In this document: positions 30,196 through 40,231 of the stretch, in pieces
Position numbering within the stretch: position 1 is the stretch's first letter
Layout of the letters: each line of letters begins with the position of its first letter
Assembly (NCBI RefSeq): GCF_000382705.1
Contig: NZ_ARQE01000004.1
Coordinates: 388,613 to 452,612 of the forward strand
Reading direction: 5' to 3'
DNA from: Aureimonas ureilytica DSM 18598 = NBRC 106430
GTDB taxonomy: Bacteria; Pseudomonadota; Alphaproteobacteria; Rhizobiales; Rhizobiaceae
Length of the DNA stretch: 64,000 nt
Program-made: the position numbers and the translations under genes
The notes under the pieces: generated by a model
Seen by the model: the letters and a program-made list of their open reading frames with translations, nothing else
Databases searched by the model: none
What the model was told of the DNA's origin: nothing

Positions 30196-31185
30196 TCAAA
30201 AGGCGATCGCGGCATCCAGCGCCGAGAGGGGCCGCACCCCGGAGAGAAGCGCCCTCGCCTCCTCGGCATCCACATCCATGCGCCGCACCAGGGCCTCGAC
30301 GCTGTCGAAGCGCTCCTCGCCCCGGATGAAGCCGAACAGCGAGACGCTGGCGGCCTCGCCATAGAGATCGCCCGAGAAGTCGAAGAGATAGGTCTCGAAC
30401 AGCGCCGCGCCGTTGTCGAAGGTCGGGCGGCGGCCGAAGCTCGCCACGCCATCGTGCAGCGCGCCGTCCGCCCGGCGCAGGCGCACGGCATAGATGCCAT
30501 GGGCGAGCACGCAGTCCTCGCCGAGCATCATGTTGGCGGTGGGATAGCCGAGCGTGCGCCCGAGCTTGGCGCCGTGCCCGATCGTGCCCTCGAAGGTCCA
30601 GCGATAGCCCAAAAGCCCCGCCGCGGCCGCCACGTCGCCGTTCATCAGGTCCTCGCGAATGCGCGAGGAGGAGACGACGAGCGCCCCCTCGTCGGCAAAG
30701 GCTTCCACCGCCGAGACGCCGAAGCCGAGCCGCGCGCCGCTTTCCTTCAGGAAGCGCAGGTCGCCCTGCCGCCGCGCGCCGAAGCGGAAGTCGAAGCCGA
30801 CCACGACATGCGCGGCGCCGAGATCGCGCGCCAGGGTGTCGGTCACGAAGGCCTCGGCCGGATGGGCCGCGTAGTCGAGATCGAAGCGCTGCTCCACCAC
30901 GGCCTCGACGCCGAGCGCGCCGAGAAGCCGCGCCTTCAGGGGCGCGGGCGTCAGACGCGAGACCGGCGCCTGCGGGCGGAAGACGCTGCGCGGATGCGGC
31001 TCGAAGGTGAGGCAGAGGAGCGGCCGCCCTTCGGCCTCGGCCACCGTGCGCGCCGCCTCGATCACGGCCTGATGGCCACGATGCACGCCGTCGAAATTGC
31101 CGATGGCGACGACGCCTCCGCGCAGATGCTCCGGCAGGTCGCCGGCCGAGCCGAAGCGCGCAATCGGCGTCGCGAGCGCGCTCAT
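30196..31185 (-). CDS. ribF: Bifunctional riboflavin kinase/FAD synthetase
   Basis: Phosphorylates riboflavin to FMN and adenylylates FMN to FAD. The 329-residue protein has the nucleotidyltransferase half (about 20-190) with IGNFDGVHRGH and SSSRIR, and the kinase half (about 190-315) with LGYPTANM and a YGEAASVSLFGFIRGEERFDS segment. It starts one base after the stop of the HAD hydrolase gene, so the two are almost certainly cotranscribed. The neighbouring ileS on the same strand is a common arrangement in Proteobacteria. Confidence 0.95.
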   Translation of the reverse strand: MSALATPIARFGSAGDLPEHLRGGVVAIGNFDGVHRGHQAVIEAARTVAEAEGRPLLCLTFEPHPRSVFRPQAPVSRLTPAPLKARLLGALGVEAVVEQRFDLDYAAHPAEAFVTDTLARDLGAAHVVVGFDFRFGARRQGDLRFLKESGARLGFGVSAVEAFADEGALVVSSSRIREDLMNGDVAAAAGLLGYRWTFEGTIGHGAKLGRTLGYPTANMMLGEDCVLAHGIYAVRLRRADGALHDGVASFGRRPTFDNGAALFETYLFDFSGDLYGEAASVSLFGFIRGEERFDSVEALVRRMDVDAEEARALLSGVRPLSALDAAIAF

Positions 31186-31186
31186 G

Positions 31187-32026
31187 TCAGCGCAGGAACG
31201 GCTGGACGAAACGGGCCGTCAGCCCCTCGCGCGCCAGCGCCTCGGCAAGGCGCGCGGGATCGTCGCCGGCCTCGGCGAGCGCGTCGCGATGAATGCCGTC
31301 GGAAATGAACAGGCAGTCGGCGCCGAGCGTGTTGGCGCCCTTCACGTCGGTGAACATGCCGTCGCCGATGCACAGGATCGGCACGTCGCCTCTGGGCAGG
31401 AGCGAGCGCGCGACATCGTAGATCGGCGGATGCGGCTTGCCGGCGAGATGCACCACCTGCCCCCGTTCGGCATAGACCTTGGCGATCGCGCCGGCGCAAT
31501 AGATCAGCCGCTCGCCGCGATGCACGACGATGTCGGGATTGGCGCAGATCATGGGCAGGTCGCGCGCGGCCAGCCGATCGAGCAGCGCGGCGTAGTCCTC
31601 GGGCGTCTCGGCCTCGTCGTCGAAAAGACCGGTGGCGACCACGAGGTCGGCCTGTTCCGGCTCCAGAAGCTCCAGATGCAGCCCGTCGAACAGGTCCTCG
31701 TTGCGCTTCGTGCCGATATGGAAGACGCGACGGGAATTGGCCGAGATCAGCGCGCGCGTCGCGTCGCCCGAGGTGACGATCGCGTCATAAGCGTCGCGCG
31801 GGACGCCGAGCGCGTCGAGCTGTTCGCGCACGCCCTCGGCCGGGCGCGGCGAGTTGGTGAGGAGAATCACCTGCGCCCCGCCCCGGCGCGCCTCCGCGAG
31901 CGCGGCGACCGCCGGCGGGTTCTGCGCCACGCCGTCATGCACCACGCCCCACACGTCGCAGAACACGGCGCCGTAGCGGCCCGACACGTCGGTCAGCCGA
32001 TCGATCGCTTCCAGTGTCTGCCCCAT
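31187..32026 (-). CDS. HAD-superfamily hydrolase (TIGR01459 type, HAD-IIA)
   Basis: A 279-residue phosphatase-like protein. The first HAD motif reads FCDVWGVVHDG with nucleophile Asp24. The usual second aspartate is Trp26, which is the normal pattern of this subfamily. Motif II LLTNSPRP and the late GKPHPPIYD plus IGDGMFTDVKGA (magnesium-binding acids) are present. The substrate is unknown; related HAD-IIA enzymes act on sugar or nucleotide phosphates. ATG 32026 is used; a longer in-frame start at 32092 would add an unlikely Arg-rich leader. Confidence 0.88.
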   Translation of the reverse strand: MGQTLEAIDRLTDVSGRYGAVFCDVWGVVHDGVAQNPPAVAALAEARRGGAQVILLTNSPRPAEGVREQLDALGVPRDAYDAIVTSGDATRALISANSRRVFHIGTKRNEDLFDGLHLELLEPEQADLVVATGLFDDEAETPEDYAALLDRLAARDLPMICANPDIVVHRGERLIYCAGAIAKVYAERGQVVHLAGKPHPPIYDVARSLLPRGDVPILCIGDGMFTDVKGANTLGADCLFISDGIHRDALAEAGDDPARLAEALAREGLTARFVQPFLR

Positions 32027-32119
32027 ATGCGCTCTCGCTTTTCGCCCGTGTCCTGCGCCCCCGCGATATCGGAGCGGCCGGGGACGGGTCAAGGCGGCCC
32101 GTTGCCCCGCCCGCCGCGC

Positions 32120-33955
32120 TCAGCGCGCGATGCGCAGGTTGGTCAGCGACGCCATGATATCGCTGAACGCCGTTTCGAGATCCTTGGCGTTGGAGGCGCT
32201 GTAGAAATACTTGCCCTTGTCGCGATACGGCAGGCTCGTGTTGCGCAGATCGTTGAGCTTGTAGGAGGCGCAGCCCTGCAGAAGACCGTTGACCATGGTC
32301 CGGTACTGAAGCGGGATGTCGAAGGCGATCGTGTAGATCAGGATTCCGTCGCGCGACACCGGCCCCCGCTCGTCCTTCAGCTGCGCGCCCGAACCGTCCT
32401 TCAGCTTGATCCGGCCGTCGCCCTTGGCGTTCTCGCAGATGGCCGCCAGCCGCCCGTTGAGGGCCGCCGTGTAGTTCGCGTCGGTCGTCGCCGTCGAGAC
32501 TCCGGCCTTGTAGTCGAACAGGCGCGGAACGCCCGGGCTGGGCCGGCCGGGTTCGTCGTAGCCGGTGTAGCCATAGGCGCCAAAGGCCGAAACGGCTGGA
32601 CTGTAGGAGTTGTAATAGGTGTTCTGACCGTCGGTCATGACGATCATCGCCTTGATGTTGTTCTCTTCTCCCGCCGCGCGCCCTTCCGTGAAGGGTTCGT
32701 TCTTCGACAGAACCTTCCAGCCCCATTCGACGCCCTGCGGCACGTTGGTGGCGCCGCTCGCCGTCAGATTTCGCACGGCCCCGAGTGCCTTGGATTTATC
32801 CTTGGTCAGAGGGGTCAGCGATGGCGAATCACACATGAAACTCGGCGAGTTGATGTAGTTCGCACCCAACCTGCCGTGCGACTGAACGTTGAGGAAGTAT
32901 TTTCCAACCTTTCGGGTTTTTTCTTCATACGATGGATTGCTCCAAAGGCCACCGACTCCGTCCCGCACGTAGCTGTTGCGAAAACTATATGGAGAATCGT
33001 CCGGCTCGTCTGGCGCAAAGAAGGGAACATACAGCGTCGTGGGGTCGAGTTCGGTGGGCGGCGTATCCAGAAGGGCATGTTTCGCAGGTCGCGATTCCAC
33101 GCAGCCGCGATAGGCCCAGTCGGCGTTCTTCGAGCCGAGCGAGGCGTAGATGAGCTGGCGTGTTCGAATGACCCCCGGAGCCATGCCTGGCAGAAGATCG
33201 GAACCGCCCCAACTCAGATTCTCGTGGTGGATCGGCGACAGGCCCTTGGGGTCCATCCACCAGTCGTTGAGATGCTCCGGCCCGACATTCACCCCGCCCG
33301 AGAACGGCACGATGCCGACGCGCACGGGGTCTTCCGAGCCGGAGGGGCCGCCCGAGCCGAAGATCGTGTTGATCGCCTTCGTCGCCTGCGTGCGCAGGGT
33401 CGCGATCTTGGCCTCGCCGCCGGCGGCCGGGCTGTCGCCCATCGAACCCGACGTATCCAGAACGAAAGCCACCTCGACCGTGGTCGAGCCGACCGCGACG
33501 ACGCTCTGCATCTGCGAGCAGTCCGATCCCTTCAATCCGGGAAAGGAGATCCGCAGCGCGGAGAGGAAGAACGGGTCGTAGCTGGAACAGGCGGAAATGC
33601 GCAGCTCGCGCGTGCCCCCCGGCGTCCACTCCGTTCCCTCGTATTTCAGGACGCTGGTGGTGCGGGTGAGCCCTTGGGTGTTGGCGCTGAAGACGCTTTG
33701 CGCGTAGCGCTGCAGCTCGGCCGCGTCCGGGGTCAGGGCGAACTGCTTGGCGGCCGCCAGCGCCGCCGCGTCCGCCGCGCTCTGCACCGCCGTCCGGTCC
33801 CTATAGAAGAGGCTGATATCGGCGACGGCGGCGATCGACATAAGGAGCGGCACGAAGACCACGGCCGTGACGATGGCGAAATTGCCGCCCCGATCCGCTC
33901 GGAAGCGGCGCGCGGCGCCGAGCGCGCTTTTCGACGAATGCGACGAACGATCCAT
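32120..33955 (-). CDS. TadG-like protein with von Willebrand factor A domain
   Basis: A 611-residue secreted or membrane-tethered protein. Residues about 24-47 form one membrane segment within the GGNFAIVTAV pattern of TadE/TadG pilus proteins, followed by an Ala-rich YRDRTAVQSAADAAALAAAK helix. A vWA domain begins near 160, with the metal-binding DTSGSM at 167-172. No other tad or flp genes are nearby, so this is an orphan copy. ATG 33955 has GGAG upstream at short spacing; ATG 33982 has its purine run almost touching the codon. The middle of the gene (about 32820-33000) is markedly less GC-rich than the flanks. Confidence 0.85.
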   Translation of the reverse strand: MDRSSHSSKSALGAARRFRADRGGNFAIVTAVVFVPLLMSIAAVADISLFYRDRTAVQSAADAAALAAAKQFALTPDAAELQRYAQSVFSANTQGLTRTTSVLKYEGTEWTPGGTRELRISACSSYDPFFLSALRISFPGLKGSDCSQMQSVVAVGSTTVEVAFVLDTSGSMGDSPAAGGEAKIATLRTQATKAINTIFGSGGPSGSEDPVRVGIVPFSGGVNVGPEHLNDWWMDPKGLSPIHHENLSWGGSDLLPGMAPGVIRTRQLIYASLGSKNADWAYRGCVESRPAKHALLDTPPTELDPTTLYVPFFAPDEPDDSPYSFRNSYVRDGVGGLWSNPSYEEKTRKVGKYFLNVQSHGRLGANYINSPSFMCDSPSLTPLTKDKSKALGAVRNLTASGATNVPQGVEWGWKVLSKNEPFTEGRAAGEENNIKAMIVMTDGQNTYYNSYSPAVSAFGAYGYTGYDEPGRPSPGVPRLFDYKAGVSTATTDANYTAALNGRLAAICENAKGDGRIKLKDGSGAQLKDERGPVSRDGILIYTIAFDIPLQYRTMVNGLLQGCASYKLNDLRNTSLPYRDKGKYFYSASNAKDLETAFSDIMASLTNLRIAR

Positions 33956-34119
33956 GCGACTCCGATCGTTGGCCGCGCGCATTCCTTCCGGCGCGACCCT
34001 CCCTCACCCGATTTATGGGCCGGGAATCTTTCGAAACCTCTGCCGCAATCGGTCGAACTCGCCGCGTTCACCATATCGGTTACAGTCGCGCGACCCGACC
34101 GCTTTGCCGTTGCGTCCGC

Positions 34120-34149
34120 CTTGACAGTGCCGTACCCGCTCTCCTATCT
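34120..34149 (+). promoter_or_regulatory. RpoH-like (sigma-32) promoter of groESL
   Basis: CTTGAC at 34120-34125 and CCTATCT at 34143-34149 are 17 bases apart. This fits the alphaproteobacterial RpoH pattern CTTGAC-N17/18-CYTATNT, and TTGACA also resembles a housekeeping -35 box. The predicted start falls just before the CIRCE element. Confidence 0.7.
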
Positions 34150-34158
34150 AGCGGCTCG

Positions 34159-34185
34159 TTAGCACTCCACGTCAGCGAGTGCCAA
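34159..34185 (+). promoter_or_regulatory. CIRCE operator for HrcA
   Basis: TTAGCACTC (34159-34167), nine bases, then GAGTGCCAA (34177-34185). The consensus is TTAGCACTC-N9-GAGTGCTAA, so there is one mismatch. It lies between the promoter and groES, where HrcA repression is expected. Confidence 0.93.
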
Positions 34186-34244
34186 GTTCCCGGATCGCCG
34201 CCTCCGGCGCGCGATCCCCCCAAAGCCAAGAAGGTTCGACTGAG

Positions 34245-34541
34245 ATGGCCAACGTGAACTTCCGCCCCCTGCACGATCGGGTCGTGGTGCGGCGCGTCGA
34301 GTCCGAGAGCAAGACGGCTGGCGGCATCATCATCCCGGACACCGCGAAGGAAAAGCCGCAGGAAGGCGAGATCGTCGCCGTCGGCGCCGGCGCGCGTGAC
34401 GAGACCGGCAAGGTCAACCCGCTCGAGGTCAAGGCCGGCGACCGCATCCTGTTCGGCAAGTGGTCGGGCACCGAGATCAAGCTCGGCGGCGAAGACCTGC
34501 TCATCATGAAGGAATCCGACATTCTCGGCATCGTCGGCTGA
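34245..34541 (+). CDS. groES: Co-chaperonin GroES
   Basis: The 10-kDa lid of the GroEL chamber, forming a heptameric ring. The 98-residue protein has the standard [12 protein letters not shown] start, the mobile loop with [18 protein letters not shown] that contacts GroEL, and a C-terminal SDILGIV. ATG 34245 has AAGAAGG upstream; longer in-frame starts run into the CIRCE element and are rejected. It leads the groESL operon and is probably under both RpoH activation and HrcA repression. Confidence 0.98.
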   Translation: MANVNFRPLHDRVVVRRVESESKTAGGIIIPDTAKEKPQEGEIVAVGAGARDETGKVNPLEVKAGDRILFGKWSGTEIKLGGEDLLIMKESDILGIVG

Positions 34542-34550
34542 GCTGTCGTT

Positions 34551-34590
34551 CGGGGTTGAGCGATCACCCCGAGGGTCGAGCGATCGACCC
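34551..34590 (+). other. Two tandem stem-loops between groES and groEL
   Basis: The first stem pairs 34551-34556 with 34566-34571. The second pairs 34573-34579 with 34584-34590 around GCGA, a GNRA-type tetraloop. Both contain GAGCGATC. No T run follows, and groEL is expressed from the same transcript, so these are better read as RNA-processing or stability elements than as terminators. In Agrobacterium tumefaciens the groESL mRNA is known to be cleaved between the two genes under heat shock. Confidence 0.55.
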
Positions 34591-34617
34591 GGCTTCTTTC
34601 CCCATCCCCTTTCTTGA

Positions 34618-36306
<1,689 letters not shown>

Positions 36307-36335
36307 GTCCGGTCGGCCAGCAGGCCCCGAAATCG

Positions 36336-36368
36336 AAAAGCCCGGCGGAGCGATCCGCCGGGCTTTTT
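36336..36368 (+). terminator. Rho-independent terminator of groESL
   Basis: A perfect 14-bp stem (36336-36349 with 36354-36367) with a GCGA loop and a five-T run at 36364-36368. The A run at the 5' side lets it also act on the minus strand for the convergent DUF29 gene. Confidence 0.93.
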
Positions 36369-36408
36369 CGTGTCGGGCGTTGTGCGAAGCCGGATGCGAT
36401 GGGCCGGG

Positions 36409-36873
36409 TTACTCCGGCAGGAAATCCTGATCGCGAAGCTGGTCGAGCGAATAGGGGCAACCGCGCGGAAAAATGTCGAGCCCTAGCCGCGTTTCGACGG
36501 ACGCTTCACGGCGCGCCGTCCGGTAGGCTTCGTCCGCAATCGTCTCCGCCGTCGCCTTGAGGGAGGGATTGTCCTGCTCGCGGTCCAGGATGTTGCCCCG
36601 CTCGCGCACGATCGTGAGCTGCCACGACCGCGAGCGCCGCGCCGGCTGGAACTGCCATTTGAGAAGATGCGCGATCAGGACGCGGTAGCTCGACCGAAGC
36701 GCATTGCGCTGCTCGCGCCCCATGCTTTCCACCTCTTCCACGAGATTGGCGAGATCGACTTCCCCGAACCGCTTGAGACGCAGCAGCTCGGCCTGCTCGA
36801 AGGCCCAGGCGTGGAAATCGTCCTCGTAGTCGGTCGGCGAGGCGAAATAGGGTTTTTCCTTGGCAAGGCTCAT
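36409..36873 (-). CDS. DUF29 family protein
   Basis: A 154-residue, probably cytoplasmic protein with the DUF29 pattern: DYEDDFHAWAFEQAELLR, then a NLVEEVESMGREQRNALRS helix, HLLKWQFQP, and a late hydrophobic PYSLDQL. DUF29 proteins are mostly helical, common in cyanobacteria and some Proteobacteria, often in several copies, and have no known function. It is convergent with groEL and divergent from the TauE/SafE gene. Confidence 0.85.
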   Translation of the reverse strand: MSLAKEKPYFASPTDYEDDFHAWAFEQAELLRLKRFGEVDLANLVEEVESMGREQRNALRSSYRVLIAHLLKWQFQPARRSRSWQLTIVRERGNILDREQDNPSLKATAETIADEAYRTARREASVETRLGLDIFPRGCPYSLDQLRDQDFLPE

Positions 36874-37002
36874 GGGCGGCGCTTCCCTTTCCCGTTCCCT
36901 CCGAATCTAGCGTTCCCACCGTCGTTTTGCACGGGCCTGTGCATTGTCAGCGCCCCCTCCCCGCGCCAATAAGCCTTCGGTCGCATTGCGGGGGCGGTTC
37001 GT

Positions 37003-37779
37003 TTGAGTGAATTCTTCATCTTCTTCTTCGTGGGGTCGCTGGCGCAGCTGGTCGACGGCGCGCTCGGCATGGCCTATGGCGTCATCTCCTCGACGGTCCT
37101 GATGAGCTTCGGCGTGCCGCCATCGGTCGCCTCGGCCTCGGTCCACACGGCCGAGCTCTTCACCACGGCGGCGTCGGGCACGGCGCATATCGCCAATCGC
37201 AATATCGACTGGAAGCTGTTCTGGCGCCTCGTGCCCTTCGGCATCCTCGGCGGCGTGCTCGGCACCTATGTCCTCACCTCGATCGACGGCTCCACGATCC
37301 GTCCCTTCGTCGCGGCCTATCTGGCGGTGATCGGCGTGATGCTGACGCTGCGATCCTTCCGCAAGATGCCGCGGGCGCAGACGCCGATGGCGCTCGTGCC
37401 GCCGCTCGGCGCGGCCGGCGGCTTTCTGGATTCGGTCGGCGGTGGCGGCTGGGGGCCGATCGTCACCTCCGGTCTCCTCGGCGCCGGCGGTCAGCCGCGC
37501 TACGTCATCGGCACGGTGAACGCGGCGGAGTTCCTCGTCACGCTCTCGGTCTCGCTGGCCTTTCTCGCCGCGCTCCTGACCGGGCATTGGGAGGAAGCGG
37601 GCGATCTGTCCGACCATGCCCTCTCGGTGCTCGGCCTGATCGCGGGCGGCGTCCTCGCCGCGCCCCTCGCCGGCTATGCCGTGAAACGCATCCCCGAGCG
37701 GCTGCTTCTGCGCATCGTCGGGTTTCTGATCTGCGGGCTGGCGCTCCAGCAGATCTACGGAATCCTGTCTAAAATGTAA
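37003..37779 (+). CDS. TauE/SafE family transporter
   Basis: A 258-residue inner-membrane protein with about seven to eight hydrophobic segments and two related halves, each with a Gly-rich turn (GALGMAYGV and DSVGGGGWGPIVT). These features define the TauE/SafE family of probable sulfite or sulfoacetate exporters; the substrate here is not known. The only well-placed start is TTG 37003, preceded by GGGGCGG. The upstream gap 36874-37002 has no gene. Confidence 0.88.
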   Translation: MSEFFIFFFVGSLAQLVDGALGMAYGVISSTVLMSFGVPPSVASASVHTAELFTTAASGTAHIANRNIDWKLFWRLVPFGILGGVLGTYVLTSIDGSTIRPFVAAYLAVIGVMLTLRSFRKMPRAQTPMALVPPLGAAGGFLDSVGGGGWGPIVTSGLLGAGGQPRYVIGTVNAAEFLVTLSVSLAFLAALLTGHWEEAGDLSDHALSVLGLIAGGVLAAPLAGYAVKRIPERLLLRIVGFLICGLALQQIYGILSKM

Positions 37780-37789
37780 TACGGAGCCG

Positions 37790-37815
37790 GGAACGGATCG
37801 TCCGCGATGCGTGTT
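37790..37815 (+). promoter_or_regulatory. Candidate EcfG general-stress promoter before the CsbD gene
   Basis: GGAAC at 37790-37794 is followed after 15 bases by CGTGTT (37810-37815). EcfG promoters read GGAAC-N16/17-CGTT, so spacing and the -10 box are slightly off. A 7-bp inverted repeat, ATCGGAC with GTCCGAT, follows at 37829-37847 in the presumed leader. Confidence 0.45.
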
Positions 37816-37866
37816 CTCCTTCTCGAAAATCGGACACGGCGTCCGATCAAATTTCGGGAGACTGAC

Positions 37867-38058
37867 ATGGTCGACAAGAACGAAATCTCCGGCGGCGCCA
37901 AGGAACTCGGTGGCAAGATCAAGGAAGGCGTCGGCAAGCTGGTCGGCAACGACCGCCTGCGCGCCGAAGGCATGGCCGACCAGGTCGAAGGCAAGACCGA
38001 GAAGAACTACGGCAAGGTCAAGGACGCCGTGAAGGATCAGGTCGGCTCGAAGCACTGA
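37867..38058 (+). CDS. CsbD family stress-response protein
   Basis: A 63-residue hydrophilic protein rich in Lys, Glu and Gly, with the CsbD pattern [20 protein letters not shown] and [19 protein letters not shown]. CsbD-like proteins are induced by general stress, but their molecular role is unknown. ATG 37867 has GGGAGA upstream at good spacing; the longer in-frame ATG at 37807 falls in the predicted leader and is rejected. Confidence 0.92.
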   Translation: MVDKNEISGGAKELGGKIKEGVGKLVGNDRLRAEGMADQVEGKTEKNYGKVKDAVKDQVGSKH

Positions 38059-38097
38059 GCCAGACCGACCGAGTCTTCAGTTGCGTGAATTGCGTAG

Positions 38098-38123
38098 GAG
38101 CCAGCCGCAAGGCTGGCTCTTTT
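38098..38123 (+). terminator. Rho-independent terminator after the CsbD gene
   Basis: A perfect 9-bp stem (38098-38106 with 38111-38119) around GCAA, followed by TTTT at 38120-38123. It lies 40 bases after the CsbD stop. The remaining bases to 38249 carry the fumC leader. Confidence 0.9.
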
Positions 38124-38249
38124 CGTTGGTGCGGAGCCTTCTCGCGCACGGGAAGGGTTTCGCCCCCCGCATCTGTCGTGATAACCGCGCGAGTGCGCCG
38201 CTTTCGAGACTCGAAAAGCTTGGGGCGCCTTGTCGCGAGGGGAAGACCG

Positions 38250-39641
38250 ATGACCAGCACCAGACGCGAGACCGATTCCATCGGCGCGATCGACGTCGCG
38301 AGCGACCGCTACTGGGGCGCCCAGACGGAGCGCTCGCTCAACAATTTCCGCATCGGCACGGACAAGCAGCCGATCGCCGTGATCCACGCCCTGGCCACCG
38401 TCAAGAAGGCCGCCGCGCGCGTCAACACCGCCATGGGCAAGCTGGACGGCAAGATCGCCGAGACGATCGAAGCGGCCGCCGACGAGGTCATCTCCGGCAA
38501 GCTCGACGATCACTTCCCGCTCGTGGTCTACCAGACCGGCTCGGGCACGCAGACCAACATGAACGTCAACGAGGTGATCTCGAACCGGGGCATCGAGATG
38601 CTCGGCGGCGAGATGGGCTCCAAGAAGCCGATCCACCCGAACGACCACGTCAATATGGGCCAGTCGTCCAACGACGTGTTCCCGACGGCCATTCACGTCG
38701 CCGTCGCCATCGAGGCGACCAAGCGCATCCTGCCGGCGATCGACGCGCTCCACGCCTCGCTCGACGCGAAGGCGCGCGAGTTCGATCCCATCATCAAGAT
38801 CGGCCGCACGCACACGCAGGATGCGACGCCGATCACGCTCGGCCAGGAGTTCTCCGGCTATGCCGCCGCGTTGAAGCTGGGCAAGCGCCGCATCGAACAG
38901 GCGATCGAGGACGTCTATGCGCTGGCGCAGGGCGGCACCGCCGTCGGCACCGGCCTCAACGCCCCGGTCGGCTTCGACGTGAAGATCGCCGAGGAAATCG
39001 CCAAGCTCACGGGCCTGCCCTTCCGCACGGCCGAGAACAAGTTCGAGGCGCTCGCCTCGCACGGCGCGCTCGCCTTCTTCCACGGCTCTCTCAACGCGCT
39101 GGCGACCGATCTCTTCAAGATCGCCAACGACATCCGCTTCCTCGGCTCCGGCCCGCGCTCGGGCCTCGGCGAGCTCTCGCTGCCCGAGAACGAGCCGGGC
39201 TCCTCGATCATGCCGGGCAAGGTCAACCCGACCCAGTGCGAAGCGCTGACCATGGTCGCGGCCGAGGTCTTCGGCCACGAGACGACCGTGACGGTCGCGG
39301 CCTCCCAGGGCCATTTCGAGCTGAACGTCTTCAAGCCGGTGATCGCCAATGCCGTGATCTCCTCGATCCGGCTTCTCGCCGACGGCATGGATAGCTTCCG
39401 CGAGCATTGCGTCGACGGCATCAAGGCCAACGAGGACCGCATCAAGGACCTCATGCAGCAGTCGCTCATGCTGGTCACGGCGCTCGCCCCGACCATCGGC
39501 TACGACAATGCCGCGACCATCGCCAAGACGGCCCACAAGAAGGGCACGACCCTGCGCGAGGAGGCCCTCGCCTCCGGCCTCGTCTCGGGCGAGGACTATG
39601 ACCGGATCGTCGATCCGGCGGCGATGACCCGTCCGGGCTGA
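38250..39641 (+). CDS. fumC: Class II fumarate hydratase
   Basis: Interconverts fumarate and malate in the TCA cycle without an iron-sulfur cluster. The 463-residue protein has [13 protein letters not shown] (substrate site), the [14 protein letters not shown] block, the [11 protein letters not shown] segment, and the signature [11 protein letters not shown] at 317-327 with catalytic Ser318. ATG 38250 has GAGGGGAAG just upstream. A longer open frame to 38085 overlaps the terminator and is rejected. Confidence 0.97.
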   Translation: MTSTRRETDSIGAIDVASDRYWGAQTERSLNNFRIGTDKQPIAVIHALATVKKAAARVNTAMGKLDGKIAETIEAAADEVISGKLDDHFPLVVYQTGSGTQTNMNVNEVISNRGIEMLGGEMGSKKPIHPNDHVNMGQSSNDVFPTAIHVAVAIEATKRILPAIDALHASLDAKAREFDPIIKIGRTHTQDATPITLGQEFSGYAAALKLGKRRIEQAIEDVYALAQGGTAVGTGLNAPVGFDVKIAEEIAKLTGLPFRTAENKFEALASHGALAFFHGSLNALATDLFKIANDIRFLGSGPRSGLGELSLPENEPGSSIMPGKVNPTQCEALTMVAAEVFGHETTVTVAASQGHFELNVFKPVIANAVISSIRLLADGMDSFREHCVDGIKANEDRIKDLMQQSLMLVTALAPTIGYDNAATIAKTAHKKGTTLREEALASGLVSGEDYDRIVDPAAMTRPG

Positions 39642-39672
39642 TCGCGTTTCCCCAGACGATTGGTCTGATGAG

Positions 39673-39703
39673 GCGTCCCAATCCCCCGGATTGGGACGCT
39701 TTT
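39673..39703 (+). terminator. Rho-independent terminator of fumC
   Basis: A perfect 12-bp stem (39673-39684 with 39688-39699) with a three-base loop and TTTT at 39700-39703, 32 bases after the fumC stop. Confidence 0.92.
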
Positions 39704-39785
39704 CTTTGACGATCAGTCGCGCAAAGAATCTCTATCGCAAAGGGCGGGCCTTCGGCACTGTGCGCGCCATCGCAACACCGCTCCG

Positions 39786-40175
39786 ATGGACGAACCCATG
39801 AATTCCGGTCTCCTGCTTCTCGCCCGCATCCTTCTGTCGATTCTCTTCATCGTGGCCGGCTTCGGCAAGCTGGCGGGCGCTGCCGGCTTCGCCGGCTATC
39901 TCGGCAATCTCGGCATCCCGGGCGGCGTGGCCATGGCCTATCTCGTCGGCGCCTTGGAGTTCTTCGGCGGCCTCGCCATTCTCGTCGGCTTCCAGACGCG
40001 GCTCGTCGCCTATGTGCTCGGCGCCTTCTGCGTGGCGACGGCTCTGGTCGCCCATATGGGCCCGGACCAGTCCACGGCCCTGATGAAGAATCTCGGCCTG
40101 TGCGGCGGCTTCCTGGCCCTCGCGGCCGCCGGCGCCGGTGCCTATTCGGTGGACGGCCGCTCGCGTCGCGCCTGA
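39786..40175 (+). CDS. DoxX family membrane protein
   Basis: A small inner-membrane protein of 129 residues (125 if ATG 39798 is used) with four hydrophobic segments: about 8-26, 45-65, 70-90 and 103-120. RILLSILFIVAGFGKL and LEFFGGLAILVG are typical of DoxX. Some members couple thiosulfate or sulfide oxidation to quinones; most, like this one, have no assigned role. TTGACG at 39706-39711 may be its -35 box, without a convincing -10. Confidence 0.88.
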   Translation: MDEPMNSGLLLLARILLSILFIVAGFGKLAGAAGFAGYLGNLGIPGGVAMAYLVGALEFFGGLAILVGFQTRLVAYVLGAFCVATALVAHMGPDQSTALMKNLGLCGGFLALAAAGAGAYSVDGRSRRA

Positions 40176-40199
40176 CACCTGCTCCCTCGAGCTTTCGCC

Positions 40200-40229
40200 G
40201 CGGCCGCCTTCGGGCGGCCGCTTTCGTTT
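40200..40229. terminator. Bidirectional terminator between the DoxX gene and hisG
   Basis: A perfect 9-bp GC stem (40200-40208 with 40213-40221) closed by a TTCG tetraloop, followed by TTTCGTTT. It lies between convergent stop codons and probably serves both genes. Confidence 0.82.
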
Positions 40230-40231
40230 CG

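Noticed and set aside
32120..33955. A tad/flp pilus locus
   Set aside because: Only one TadG-like gene is present; no pilin, secretin, ATPase or TadE neighbours are visible.
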